Program-made: the position numbers and the translations under genes
NCBI GenBank assembly: GCA_934489015.1
Contig: CAKSSN010000007.1
Coordinates: forward strand, 57,141 to 121,140
Direction: 5' to 3'
Length of the DNA: 64,000 bases
Source of the DNA: an uncultured Clostridia bacterium
GTDB lineage: Bacteria; Bacillota; Clostridia; UBA1381
The notes under the pieces: model-generated
What the model was told of the DNA's origin: nothing
What the model saw: only the letters and a program-made list of their open reading frames with translations
The model's database searches: none
Shown: positions 44,753 to 53,475 of the stretch, piece by piece
Layout: every line of letters starts with the position of its first letter
Numbering within the stretch: the stretch's first letter is position 1

Positions 44753-45493
44753 TTGATAAGAAATATATTTCAGGTTTCACTCACAACCTCAATTGTTTTG
44801 GCTTTGGCATTTGTCTTTGACCGTCTGCTTACAAAGCATATAAGCGCACGCTGGCGCAGACTGATATGGCTTATGATGGCAATTCGGCTTATAGTTCCGT
44901 TTTCGCTTGAAATAAAAAGCGCACCGGTTAAGCTGCCTGAGGTGAATTATGATATTGCTGTAAGGGCGCCCGTTATTCAAAGCAGAGGCGACGCGGAGAT
45001 ATATAATGATATTGATAATTCCGAAAGCTATGCGCCTGTTTTGAGCCTTAAGGAGCTTATATACATAGTGTGGGCGGCAGGCGCTGCGGCGGTTATGCTT
45101 TATTATATCGGCGGCTATGTGCAGTTTCGCATGAGGATAAAGTCGCACCTTAAAAAACGCGGCGGAATATATGTATGCGATAAAATTTCCGCTCCGGTTA
45201 TGACGGGATTTTTCAGGCATATAATAATTCTGCCCGATAAGGAATATAGCGACGAGGAGCTGCGCCTTATAGTGCTTCACGAGCAAACGCATATTAAGCA
45301 TGGTGATGTGTGGTATAAGCTTATATTGGCTGCGGCAAAGGCGCTTCACTGGTTTAATCCGCTTGTTTATGTGCTTGCGGCAAAGGCGGAGAGGGATATT
45401 GAGTTTGCGTGCGATGATGAGGTTATGACGGGAAAAAATATAGATGAAAAAAAGGAATATCTTCGTACAATTTTAAAGTCTGCGGACAATTAA
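44753..45493 (+). CDS. M56 metalloprotease half of a split BlaR1-like sensor
   Basis: A 246-residue membrane protein with three helices (about 5-25, 35-52, 100-122) and the zinc motif HEQTH at residues 176-180, followed by FACDDEV and YLRTILKSADN. BlaR1-type proteins continue from this point into a basic cytoplasmic segment, a fourth helix and an extracytoplasmic sensor. Here a TAA ends the protein, and the rest appears as the next gene in the same frame. The start is TTG at 44753, ten bases after GAGGAGG; no ATG fits. Product: a truncated protease that presumably pairs with the 45521 protein to inactivate the BlaI-like repressor. Confidence 0.87.
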   Translation: MIRNIFQVSLTTSIVLALAFVFDRLLTKHISARWRRLIWLMMAIRLIVPFSLEIKSAPVKLPEVNYDIAVRAPVIQSRGDAEIYNDIDNSESYAPVLSLKELIYIVWAAGAAAVMLYYIGGYVQFRMRIKSHLKKRGGIYVCDKISAPVMTGFFRHIIILPDKEYSDEELRLIVLHEQTHIKHGDVWYKLILAAAKALHWFNPLVYVLAAKAERDIEFACDDEVMTGKNIDEKKEYLRTILKSADN

Positions 45494-45520
45494 ACAGAAT
45501 TTTGAAAGGAGTGTGTATTT

Positions 45521-46876
45521 ATGATAAAAGCACCTTATTTTTCAACGTCGTTTTCAAAGAATGGAAAAAAAATCAAAAAGAGATTTGATAATATTTTAAA
45601 TATGAATAAATCCGTAAAGGGAAAAGGATATTTTGTGTTTGCGGCAGCTCTTATAATGCTTGCCGGAACGCTTGTTGCGTGCTCAAATGAAAGCATTGGC
45701 ATAATCGGCGGCAGTGACGGACCCACATCCGTTTATGTGTCGGACAGCAAAACGACTGCACAAAAACTTTATGACGCCAAGCTTAAATATATCGGCAATC
45801 ATGTGGGAGTTGGCAAGGTTTTATCGCCGCTGGGAAGTATAAAGGGTCTTGAATGTACCGGATTTGAGCTTCAGACAACCGCAGAGCCTTACGGAATGAT
45901 AATAAGCTACCGCAAAACAGGTGATGTTGATTATGATGAGATGAAGCGCCAGGCGGCTGTTGTGCTTTGCCTTATAGAAAATGCGGGATTTGTGGAGTAT
46001 AATATTGACGGCGAAAGCGTGAGATATACCATTGACGATTTAAATGCGCAGCTCGGAGCGGATCTTAAGAAAAGCGGAGAAAGCCTTGAAAGCTTCACAG
46101 TGCTATACAACAGCCTTTACGCTCCTGTCGGCTCTCTTGATGAGGGAATAAGCCGCGCGATTTTGTCGCAAAATTCGGGTGGCTATTTAGGCGGCGAATG
46201 TGTTGGTGAGGGTCATATAATCCTTAAAACAGAGCCTGAGGACGAAGCGCAGGCGGTGCTCGGAAAAGCGGTAAACACAGTGGTATACGCTCTTGCGTCT
46301 TACTGCGAGTTCGGATTTGTCGACGATGCGTTTGTTGATGTCGGCGGCTGCGGAGTTGAGCCTGTTAAAATAGTTCTCGACAAGGATTATAAGCTTGTCA
46401 GCTTTACATTTCCGCAGGATGGCTCATATTATGTGCCGTCGGTCAAGGATAATTTTCCAAAAGAGCTATGGAGCAGAGCGCTTAATGTAAGTAGCGCCGA
46501 CAGAACAGAGTGCGATGCACAGGAGAACAAATATGCTGAGGAGTATCTTAAAAGAATAGGAAGAGATGCGAAAATAAGCAGAATGAGCGAGCTTGACAGG
46601 CAGTCGGTTAGGATAAGCGCTGAGGCGGCAAATAAGCTTTTTGACAGCTACGGAGAATATTATCCTATTGTTGAAAACGGCAGCCGCGAAACTGTTATTG
46701 ACGGCGTAAGATATAAATATGTTACCGCCTACAGCGGCACGGACGGCAAAGGAAAAATAACATTTTCAAAGTACGCGGACGGAAAGCTTGCCGAAAAAAC
46801 GGTTATAAATGTTGACGGTGACAAGCTCTCGTATGATGAGTTATACAACGCTCCGAAGCTTTTAGAAGAAAAATAA
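45521..46876 (+). CDS. Sensor half of the split BlaR1-like protein, DUF4825-like
   Basis: A 451-residue protein. Residues 1-35 (FSTSFSKNGKKIKKRFDNILN) match the cytoplasmic segment that follows the protease domain in BlaR1-type proteins. A hydrophobic helix follows (GYFVFAAALIMLAGTLVACS, about 34-53). The outside part (about 54-451) starts with SIGIIGGSDGPTSVYV, then a DUF4825-like domain (about 75-135, AKLKYIGNHVGVGKVLSPL.. GFELQTTAEPYGMII) and an unrecognised beta-rich end. It lies 27 bp after the M56 gene in the same frame, with its own GAAAGGAG, so it is made as a separate protein. The LVAC could also be a lipobox. Confidence 0.78.
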   Translation: MIKAPYFSTSFSKNGKKIKKRFDNILNMNKSVKGKGYFVFAAALIMLAGTLVACSNESIGIIGGSDGPTSVYVSDSKTTAQKLYDAKLKYIGNHVGVGKVLSPLGSIKGLECTGFELQTTAEPYGMIISYRKTGDVDYDEMKRQAAVVLCLIENAGFVEYNIDGESVRYTIDDLNAQLGADLKKSGESLESFTVLYNSLYAPVGSLDEGISRAILSQNSGGYLGGECVGEGHIILKTEPEDEAQAVLGKAVNTVVYALASYCEFGFVDDAFVDVGGCGVEPVKIVLDKDYKLVSFTFPQDGSYYVPSVKDNFPKELWSRALNVSSADRTECDAQENKYAEEYLKRIGRDAKISRMSELDRQSVRISAEAANKLFDSYGEYYPIVENGSRETVIDGVRYKYVTAYSGTDGKGKITFSKYADGKLAEKTVINVDGDKLSYDELYNAPKLLEEK

Positions 46877-46951
46877 TCTACATATTTTACAAAGTACAGC
46901 TTACTATATAATTCCGTTGTTGTTGCAAATGCATATAATATAAAAAAAGTA

Positions 46952-46980
46952 TTGACTTTTTTTGAAAAATGGGGTATAAT
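46952..46980 (+). promoter_or_regulatory. tRNA-Met promoter
   Basis: TTGACT (46952-46957) and TATAAT (46975-46980), spacer 17 bp. Confidence 0.85.
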
Positions 46981-46994
46981 AGATTTTGTTGTAC

Positions 46995-47071
46995 GGCGGT
47001 ATAGCTCAGTTGGCTAGAGCATGCGGTTCATACCCGCAGTGTCAGTGGTTCAAGTCCACTTACCGCTACCA
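46995..47071 (+). tRNA. tRNA-Met, elongator type (anticodon CAT)
   Basis: Cloverleaf with acceptor GGCGGTA/TACCGCT, D arm GCTC/GAGC, anticodon stem TGCGG/CCGCA with loop TTCATAC, T loop TTCAAGT and encoded CCA. The anticodon stem lacks the three G-C pairs of initiator tRNA. An Ile-CAU (lysidine) identity cannot be excluded by eye. Confidence 0.93.
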
Positions 47072-47076
47072 AGTCG

Positions 47077-47108
47077 GAGCAAGCCATAAAAGGCTTGCTC
47101 TGTTTTTT
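47077..47108 (+). terminator. tRNA terminator
   Basis: GAGCAAGCC pairs perfectly with GGCTTGCTC, then TGTTTTTT. It matches the terminator after tRNA-Arg at 44053 in stem, loop and flank. Confidence 0.88.
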
Positions 47109-47162
47109 AAAATTTATAAAATAAAATATTTGCACAAAGTGTCGGTCATATGCGCTTTTAGA

Positions 47163-47352
47163 GAGCGGTTTGATGGGTGAAAAGGGAATCGGGTGAAAAT
47201 CCCGGACGTTTAACAGTCGCTGTGTGCGCAGATATGCATTGTATTCGTCGGCGAGAGCCGGTCATTGGGAAACCGAGAAGGCAGAATATATTGATAAAGA
47301 AGCGATATGCTTTTGGTTTGCGTGAGTCAGAAGACCTGCTTTGGTGCCGCTT
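47163..47352 (+). ncRNA. Cobalamin riboswitch
   Basis: Shows the cobalamin aptamer landmarks: AAAGGGAATCGGGTGAAAAT with CCCGGAC (47181-47206), GAGAGCCGG..GGGAAACCGAGAAGGC (47253-47282), and the B12-box-like GAGTCAGAAGACCTGC (47324-47339), closed by GCGG..CCGC (47165/47347). It leads into the gene for a DUF4430 surface protein. The stem-loop at 47444-47473 is the likely expression platform. Confidence 0.9.
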
Positions 47353-47443
47353 TGTAAAATGCATCGGCATAGAAGCGGCAGTTCCGACAAGCTTTATATG
47401 CTTTGCGTTTGCTGTCGGTTTGCATTTTCACAGGAAAACTCTG

Positions 47444-47482
47444 CTGTGGTAATTATTAATTTAATTGCCGCAGTATTTTTTA
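47444..47482 (+). terminator. Riboswitch-controlled terminator
   Basis: CTGTGGTAATTA pairs with TAATTGCCGCAG (two G-U pairs), followed by TATTTTTTAT, 33 bp before the start codon. It is probably formed when the riboswitch binds cobalamin. Confidence 0.75.
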
Positions 47483-47514
47483 TAAATTTACAAATATTAA
47501 AGGAGAATTGAAAA

Positions 47515-50500
47515 ATGAAAAAGCTATTGTCATTATTTCTTTCGGCGGTAACGCTGATAGGCTCGTCAGGCATTTCTATGGCTGAAGGTGAGAAAACGGT
47601 TCAGGTGTATGCGGCCGCTCAAAGCTACGGTGCTTTTATGGCTGCGCCGCAAATGCTCAGCGTATCGGAAAATGAGGCGGAGAAATACGGTTATACCGAT
47701 TTTGTTGAGGGGGTGTCGGCTCTTGACGTGCTTGTAAAGGAGCATGAGGTTATATTCGGAGATGAGTTTACCGCTGAAAGCAAGGGTGATTATCTTTATG
47801 CCGACGGCTATGTTTCTACTATATTCGGCGTTCCGACAAGTGCAAACGGCTTCCTTTTAAACGGCGGCTATCCGAATGACGGTACAGAAAGCGCCTACGG
47901 CGGATATAACGGAACAACGGTATTTACGCAGGAGGTTAAGGATAACGACAAGCTTGACTTTTTCATTTATCAGGACAATTCAAATTGGTCTGATAAATAT
48001 ACATGGCTTGACTGCGAGGTTTCGGAAAATACATTAAAGGTGCACGCAAGCGGCTCAATGGCGATGTACGGATATATGTACAAAACGCCTGAGGCCTTTA
48101 AGGCAGGCGCTTCCGCTCTTTGCGGCGCAGGGCTTGCATGGGTAGACGAAAACGGCGGACTTACGACTGTTGACGGTGTGCTGACAGACAACGGCGGAAA
48201 TGCCGAAATTGCAATGCCGTCATCATACGGTGAGAAGCTGTATCTTACCGCAACCGGAGAGGACGACAGCGAAAGCCCGGTAATAATGAACATAGCGGAG
48301 ATTTCTTCATATGCACCGCCGACTCCGTCAGAGCCTGATGTAATACACGTGTCTGAAATAAAGGTGCAAAGTGAGCTTAAAATGACTGTCGGCGAGCAGA
48401 GCAAGCTCGGCTATACTGTACTTCCGGAAAATGCGTCGGATAAATCGGTTACGGTTACATCATCGGATGAAACGGTTATAAAGGCTGACGGAGATGCTTT
48501 AACGGCTCTTAAAGCAGGCAGTGCGGAAATAACGGTGACCGCAAATGACGGAAATATTTCGGGTAAATGCACCGCTGTAGTTACAGAAACTCCGTCTGCT
48601 CTTGACGTTATGCACGCGATTGCGAAAAAGTACTCGGTAAGCGGAATTGCAGCCGATCAGAATGCGCAGTGGCTTGCGGCCGATATGGCAGCATACGAAA
48701 GACTTTATGGAAATGTACTTTCGGAAAAGCAAAAACAGGAATTTTTAAATTCGCTGATTGAAAAAGCCGATTCGGCAAAATCGGCAGGAGATATTTCAAA
48801 GGCAATTATAGCGCTCCGCGCTTTAGGCTATGATCCGTCCGATGTTGTAACGTCGGATCAGAGAAAAATTGATATGGCTGAAAAGCTCGATGAGCTTATA
48901 GCGGCGGATGATAAGGGCGTAAAAAATATATACACTCTTCCGTATGTAATAATAGCCGCCGACGGCTGCGGCATGGACAGCAGTGCACTTGTAAGCTATG
49001 CGCTTGAGGCAAAGCAAAGCTGGCAGGATACAAAATACGGAACCGATGCGGCAACACCGATGCTTGCCGCGCTTGCTCCGCACAGCAGCGAAAGAGATGA
49101 CATAAAAGCTGTAATTTCCGAAACGGCAGAGCTTGTAAAAAAGGCTTTGACAGAAAATCAGTTTTCAAAAAATGCTGCGTCAATAGGTCTTGCAATTACG
49201 GCTTTTTCAGCCTGCGGCGAAAATGCGGATGATTATGTAAGCTCACTTATGGCGTATGCTTCGGATACGTTTGACGGCTTTAATCCGACAAGCAATACAT
49301 TTTCTACAGAGCAGGGTTTTCGCGGACTCGTTTCGTGGCAGCTTGCGGCAGAGGGTAAAAAGGGAATATTCGACTTTTCGGATAATCCGAAAAATCAGGT
49401 AAGAGCCGACTGGGCAGAGTATTGCCCGGTAACCTTTGAGGTAATTCCGTCAGGAGCGACAGTTACGGTTGACGGAGAAACGGCTGTATTTGATAATTCA
49501 TATGACCTTAAAAGCGGAGAATACAGCTATAAAGCCGAAAAGGACGGATATATTTCGCAAAGCGGAAAAATAACCGTTTCGGAGGAAGAAGCAGCGGAGC
49601 ATAAGGCGAAAAAGGTTAAGCTTTCGCTTGCAGGCACTTCGTCGGGAAGTAATAAAATATCAGTTAATATAAGCGTTATGGCGCACAGCGAGGATAAGTG
49701 CGGCGGCGAATTTACGTATAAGAAAAATTCATCCTCATATAAAGCTTTGGCAAAGGGAACGGTTTCGCTTTCTTCGGGACAAACTGTTTTTGACGCGCTC
49801 GATAAGCTTTTAAAGGATAAAAATATAAGCTATACCGAAAAAACAGTTGGATATATAAGTCAAATCGGAGATTATTCGGAATTTGATCACGGAAAAAATT
49901 CCGGCTGGATGTTCATGGTCGGCGGAAAGGTTTCGGAGAAGGGCTGCCGCGATACGTATTTAAATAAAAGCACAGAGGTTATATGGTTTTACACTGATGA
50001 TTATACAAACGAGTACGGCTCTGAAAAATGGTCGTCCGGCGGCGGATCGGGAAGCTCATCAAAGGTTACCGTAAAATTTGTTTCGGCAGGCAGCGTTTCG
50101 GGCAGCGTTTCCGTAAGCAAGGGTTCGTCTGTCAGTCAGCCCGATGATCCCAAACGTGACGGCTACAGCTTTGGCGGATGGTATACCGATGAGAGCTTTG
50201 AAAATAAATATGATTTTTCCGAAAAGGTTACAGCAAATATCACCCTTTATGCAAAATGGGAGAAAAATGCCGATGATGAGGAAATAAAGGGCTTGGATAA
50301 GAGCAATAAAAATTATAACGATATAAAATATGCTTACGACAATAAGTATATAAACGGTACGGAAAACGGATTTGAGGCGGAGCTGCCGATGACAAGAGCT
50401 ATGGTTGCCGAAATTCTTTTCAGAATAGAGGGCAGGCCGAAAGCACATGGCTCGCACTTTAAGGATGTTGCTCCTGGTGCATGGTATGAAGAAGCTGCCG

Positions 50501-50820
50501 CATGGGCGAGCGAAAACGGCATTATAAACGGAATTGACGCAGAAACGCTTGCGCCCGATGCGGCTGTAACAAGACAGCAGCTCGCCGCAATTTTGTACAG
50601 ATATGCAGCATATAAAAAGTATTCCACCGAAAGCGCGGAGGATATTTCATCCTGCGGTGATAAGGCAGATGTTGCCGGATATGCCGAAAGTGCATTTGGC
50701 TATTTGTATTCGCTTGGAATTATGAAGCTGCCCGAAAATTCTCTTAAGCCTAATCTTGAAATGTCAAGAAATGACGCAATTTCGGCTGTCGTGCAGCTCA
50801 TAAAATCAAATAATAAATAA
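47515..50820 (+). CDS. SLH-anchored, intrinsic-factor-like putative cobalamin-binding surface protein
   Basis: A 1101-residue exported protein with signal peptide MKKLLSLFLSAVTLIGSSG. Order of parts: N-terminal DUF4430-like domain (about 55-170); Big_2 Ig domain (about 274-360); an alpha/alpha helical region (about 363-640) with DAATPMLAALAP, AASIGLAITAFSACG and FSTEQGFRGLVSW, like the alpha-barrel of intrinsic factor/transcobalamin; a PEGA-like domain (about 640-715); a second DUF4430/transcobalamin-C-like domain (about 720-840, VFDALDKLL.. YISQIGDYSEFDHGKNSGWMFMVGG); an InlB repeat (about 850-915); and SLH modules to the end. The riboswitch upstream supports a corrinoid link. It probably captures B12 at the S-layer; no transporter gene is adjacent. 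Confidence 0.85.
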   Translation: MKKLLSLFLSAVTLIGSSGISMAEGEKTVQVYAAAQSYGAFMAAPQMLSVSENEAEKYGYTDFVEGVSALDVLVKEHEVIFGDEFTAESKGDYLYADGYVSTIFGVPTSANGFLLNGGYPNDGTESAYGGYNGTTVFTQEVKDNDKLDFFIYQDNSNWSDKYTWLDCEVSENTLKVHASGSMAMYGYMYKTPEAFKAGASALCGAGLAWVDENGGLTTVDGVLTDNGGNAEIAMPSSYGEKLYLTATGEDDSESPVIMNIAEISSYAPPTPSEPDVIHVSEIKVQSELKMTVGEQSKLGYTVLPENASDKSVTVTSSDETVIKADGDALTALKAGSAEITVTANDGNISGKCTAVVTETPSALDVMHAIAKKYSVSGIAADQNAQWLAADMAAYERLYGNVLSEKQKQEFLNSLIEKADSAKSAGDISKAIIALRALGYDPSDVVTSDQRKIDMAEKLDELIAADDKGVKNIYTLPYVIIAADGCGMDSSALVSYALEAKQSWQDTKYGTDAATPMLAALAPHSSERDDIKAVISETAELVKKALTENQFSKNAASIGLAITAFSACGENADDYVSSLMAYASDTFDGFNPTSNTFSTEQGFRGLVSWQLAAEGKKGIFDFSDNPKNQVRADWAEYCPVTFEVIPSGATVTVDGETAVFDNSYDLKSGEYSYKAEKDGYISQSGKITVSEEEAAEHKAKKVKLSLAGTSSGSNKISVNISVMAHSEDKCGGEFTYKKNSSSYKALAKGTVSLSSGQTVFDALDKLLKDKNISYTEKTVGYISQIGDYSEFDHGKNSGWMFMVGGKVSEKGCRDTYLNKSTEVIWFYTDDYTNEYGSEKWSSGGGSGSSSKVTVKFVSAGSVSGSVSVSKGSSVSQPDDPKRDGYSFGGWYTDESFENKYDFSEKVTANITLYAKWEKNADDEEIKGLDKSNKNYNDIKYAYDNKYINGTENGFEAELPMTRAMVAEILFRIEGRPKAHGSHFKDVAPGAWYEEAAAWASENGIINGIDAETLAPDAAVTRQQLAAILYRYAAYKKYSTESAEDISSCGDKADVAGYAESAFGYLYSLGIMKLPENSLKPNLEMSRNDAISAVVQLIKSNNK

Positions 50821-50830
50821 GAAAATACAC

Positions 50831-50880
50831 TGCCTGTGAAGCTTTATCCTTAAATTTTCACAGGCAATTTTCTTTTATTT
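50831..50880 (+). terminator. Terminator after the DUF4430 gene
   Basis: TGCCTGTGAA (50831-50840) pairs with TTCACAGGCA (50857-50866), followed by ATTTTCTTTTATTTT. Confidence 0.75.
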
Positions 50881-50921
50881 TAAATAAAAGCAACAAAAAG
50901 AAAAAAAATTTAAAAAAACTA

Positions 50922-50950
50922 TTGCTTTTTTATAAAAAATGTAGTATAAT
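50922..50950 (+). promoter_or_regulatory. SRP RNA promoter
   Basis: TTGCTT (50922-50927) and TATAAT (50945-50950), spacer 17 bp. Confidence 0.7.
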
Positions 50951-50980
50951 ATATAGGCGATTGAATTTTTTGGTGATGAT

Positions 50981-51075
50981 GACCGAGCCCGTGCGATCGG
51001 CAGCCGTGAACCTTGTCAGATGGGGAACCAAGCAGCAATAAGCGGAAGCGCCGATGTGTTACGGTAAACTCGGTC
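50981..51075 (+). ncRNA. ffs: Signal recognition particle RNA, small bacterial type
   Basis: GACCGAG (50981-50987) pairs with CTCGGTC (51069-51075). The apical part contains the conserved SRP domain IV pattern GTCAGATGGGGAACCAAGCAG with a GGAA-type loop and the asymmetric internal loop. It lacks the Alu domain of the Bacillus form. Its position directly before dnaX is the common clostridial order. Ends may extend a few bases. Confidence 0.88.
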
Positions 51076-51173
51076 GGAGCCTTTTTTGACAACACACTGC
51101 ACCGCAAGGTTAATTTGAGCGCAATAAAGGCTCGAAAAAATAGCCTTAGGTGTTTTTTTTGAGGTAGTTTAAA

Positions 51174-53027
51174 ATGGCATATAAAGCTATATACAGGAAA
51201 TGGCGGCCTGTCACGTTTGACGACGTTATAGGTCAGAGCCATATAACCGAAACGCTTAAAAATCAAATAAAAACCGACAGAGTGGGTCATGCTTATCTTT
51301 TTTGCGGCACGCGCGGAACGGGTAAAACAACGGCGGCAAAAATTTTTGCACGCGCCGTAAACTGTCCGAATAATAAGGACGGAAACCCGTGCAACGAATG
51401 TGAAATATGCAAAGGCATATTAAGCGGAAGTATAATGGACGTGACGGAAATAGACGCAGCTTCAAATAACGGAGTTGACAGCATAAGGGAGCTCAGGGAC
51501 GATACAAAATATGTAACCGCGTCGGCAAAATACAGAATTTATATCATAGACGAGGTTCATATGCTCAGCTCAAGCGCATTTAACGCGCTTTTAAAAACGC
51601 TTGAGGAGCCGCCGGAGCACGTTATTTTTATTCTTGCGACAACAGAGCCGCAGAAGGTCCCGCAGACTATTCTTTCAAGATGTCAGAGATATGATTTCAG
51701 AAGAATAAAGCCTGCCGATATAGTTTTGCGCCTTAAGGAAATAGCTTACGGTGAGGGACTTAAAATAACAGATGAAGCGTATAACCTTATAGCCCGTCTG
51801 GGCGACGGCTCTATGAGAGATGCGATAAGCGTTCTTGAAAGAGTTGTTTCGGCAAAGGGCAGCGAGCTGACGTATGAGGCAATTGTAGATACGCTCGGCA
51901 TAGTTCCTCTCGATACTGAATTTGAAATGGCGGCTGCGCTGATAAATTCGGACAGCGACAAAATTTTTTCGCTCATAGGCGATGTTATGGACGCGGGGCG
52001 CGATTTAAACGTGTTTGTGGACAATCTTACGGCGCATTTCAGAAATTTGCTTGTGTGCAAGGCGGTGAAGGATCCGTCAAGGCTGCTTGATTACAGCGCT
52101 GATGAAATTGTTCGCTTTGAAAAGATGGCGGAAGGCTGCACGTATGAGAAAATATCTTATATAATTTCATCACTCGCAGATGCAAAGGAAAAAGCAAAAT
52201 GGGTTAAGGCTCCGAGAGTTATTTATGAAACAGCGCTTATTAAAATGTGTACGCCGGAGCTTGACACATCAAACGAAGCCGTTATAGCGCGGCTGGGCGA
52301 TATAGAGGAAAAAATAAAAAGCGGAACGCTGAGCGTTGCGGCGGTAGGCAGCAGCGAGGCAGAGCCTGATGTTAAGAAAAAGCCCAAAAAGAAAAAGGTG
52401 CCGACAAAGCTTTATAATCCTATAGCGCCGTCGGAGCTTAATAATTCAAATCCGCTTATAGTGTGTGCAAAAAAATGGGACAAGATAGCGTCCTCCGTTG
52501 TTAAGGCGGCGCCGCATCTTGCTATGGCGGTTATGGGTAAGCAGATTACCGTTGACAAGGACGGATTTATAATCGTTTACGACAGAAGCACGCAGATGGG
52601 CGATAAAAATATTGCGGAAAATCAGATAAATCTGATAAGCGAGCTTGTCAGAAAGTCAACGGGTCTTGACATATGCGTAAAGGCGGCGTTTAAGGATGAG
52701 ATTGACGATTATATAATAGATATTTGGTCGCTTCCGGGCGAAGAGGAAAGCCCGTCCGATACCGACAGCAAAGAGCCGTCGGCTGAGGAAGCTGCGGCGG
52801 AGGAAAGATCTGAGGTGAGCGAGAGCTATGCTCATGAAGGCTCGTCCGATCCGCTCGATGACGTAATGGCGAGCATGGATAACTTTGTCGATAAGGTTGA
52901 TGAGCGTGATTTTCTTGACTTTAAGCGCGAGGAAAACACATTTTCGCAGTCGTCCTTTGATGATGACGACGAAAATGACGAGGAAGAGTTTCTTGAAGAA
53001 AATGATTTTTCGGACAGAAAAGATTAA
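51174..53027 (+). CDS. dnaX: DNA polymerase III subunit gamma/tau
   Basis: A 617-residue clamp-loader ATPase: Walker A GTRGTGKTTAAKIFA (about 44-58), a four-Cys zinc site (CPNNKDGNPCNECEIC, about 63-79), Walker B IIDEVHML, and sensor TTEPQKVPQTILSRCQRYDF. Domain III ends near residue 360; the rest is a basic then highly acidic tau-specific tail. A run of AAA/AAG codons (52374-52397) at the start of the tail is a possible frameshift site. Start ATG 51174 with TGAGGTAG upstream. ybaB and recR follow, the classic recombination/replication cluster. Confidence 0.96.
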   Translation: MAYKAIYRKWRPVTFDDVIGQSHITETLKNQIKTDRVGHAYLFCGTRGTGKTTAAKIFARAVNCPNNKDGNPCNECEICKGILSGSIMDVTEIDAASNNGVDSIRELRDDTKYVTASAKYRIYIIDEVHMLSSSAFNALLKTLEEPPEHVIFILATTEPQKVPQTILSRCQRYDFRRIKPADIVLRLKEIAYGEGLKITDEAYNLIARLGDGSMRDAISVLERVVSAKGSELTYEAIVDTLGIVPLDTEFEMAAALINSDSDKIFSLIGDVMDAGRDLNVFVDNLTAHFRNLLVCKAVKDPSRLLDYSADEIVRFEKMAEGCTYEKISYIISSLADAKEKAKWVKAPRVIYETALIKMCTPELDTSNEAVIARLGDIEEKIKSGTLSVAAVGSSEAEPDVKKKPKKKKVPTKLYNPIAPSELNNSNPLIVCAKKWDKIASSVVKAAPHLAMAVMGKQITVDKDGFIIVYDRSTQMGDKNIAENQINLISELVRKSTGLDICVKAAFKDEIDDYIIDIWSLPGEEESPSDTDSKEPSAEEAAAEERSEVSESYAHEGSSDPLDDVMASMDNFVDKVDERDFLDFKREENTFSQSSFDDDDENDEEEFLEENDFSDRKD

Positions 53028-53098
53028 TTTGTCAGATCGGATATTTGCCCTATTGCGGCAGTGTCTGAATATATATTTAATATTTTTTGGAGGTAATT

Positions 53099-53452
53099 AT
53101 GGGAAAGTATAAGGGATATGCAGGTGCCGGAATGAACACGAACAAAAACATGAACAGTGTTATAAAGCAGGCACAGAAGATGCAGGAGGAAATGGAAAAG
53201 GTTCAGTCTGACCTTGAAGAAAAAACAGTTGAAGCAGCTGCCGGCGGCGGTGCGGTAAGCGTTGTCGTAAGCGGAAAGAAAGAGCTTGTTTCAATTGAAA
53301 TCAAGCCGGAAGCCGTTGACCCGGAGGACGTTGAAACGCTTCAGGATCTTATAATGGTTGCCGTAAACGAGGGAATTAAAAAGGCTGATGAAATGATGAC
53401 TGAGGGAATGAGCGCCGTAACGGGCGGTCTTAATATTCCGGGTCTTTTCTAA
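53099..53452 (+). CDS. ybaB: YbaB/EbfC nucleoid-associated protein
   Basis: A 117-residue protein with a Gly/Met/Asn N-terminus (about 1-20), a long helix (VIKQAQKMQEEMEKVQSDLEE) and the YbaB beta core (AAAGGGAVSVVVSGKKELVSIEIKPEAVD). It forms dimers that bind DNA. The ATG at 53099 with GGAGG six bases upstream is preferred over 53087. It sits between dnaX and recR, as is typical. Confidence 0.95.
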   Translation: MGKYKGYAGAGMNTNKNMNSVIKQAQKMQEEMEKVQSDLEEKTVEAAAGGGAVSVVVSGKKELVSIEIKPEAVDPEDVETLQDLIMVAVNEGIKKADEMMTEGMSAVTGGLNIPGLF

Positions 53453-53475
53453 GCTGTTTTCGGAGGTTTTAAACC

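Noticed and set aside
45491..45523. Frameshift or sequencing error splitting the M56 sensor
   Set aside because: The frame is unchanged, two separate stops are present and a proper ribosome site precedes the second start, so a single read error cannot explain it.
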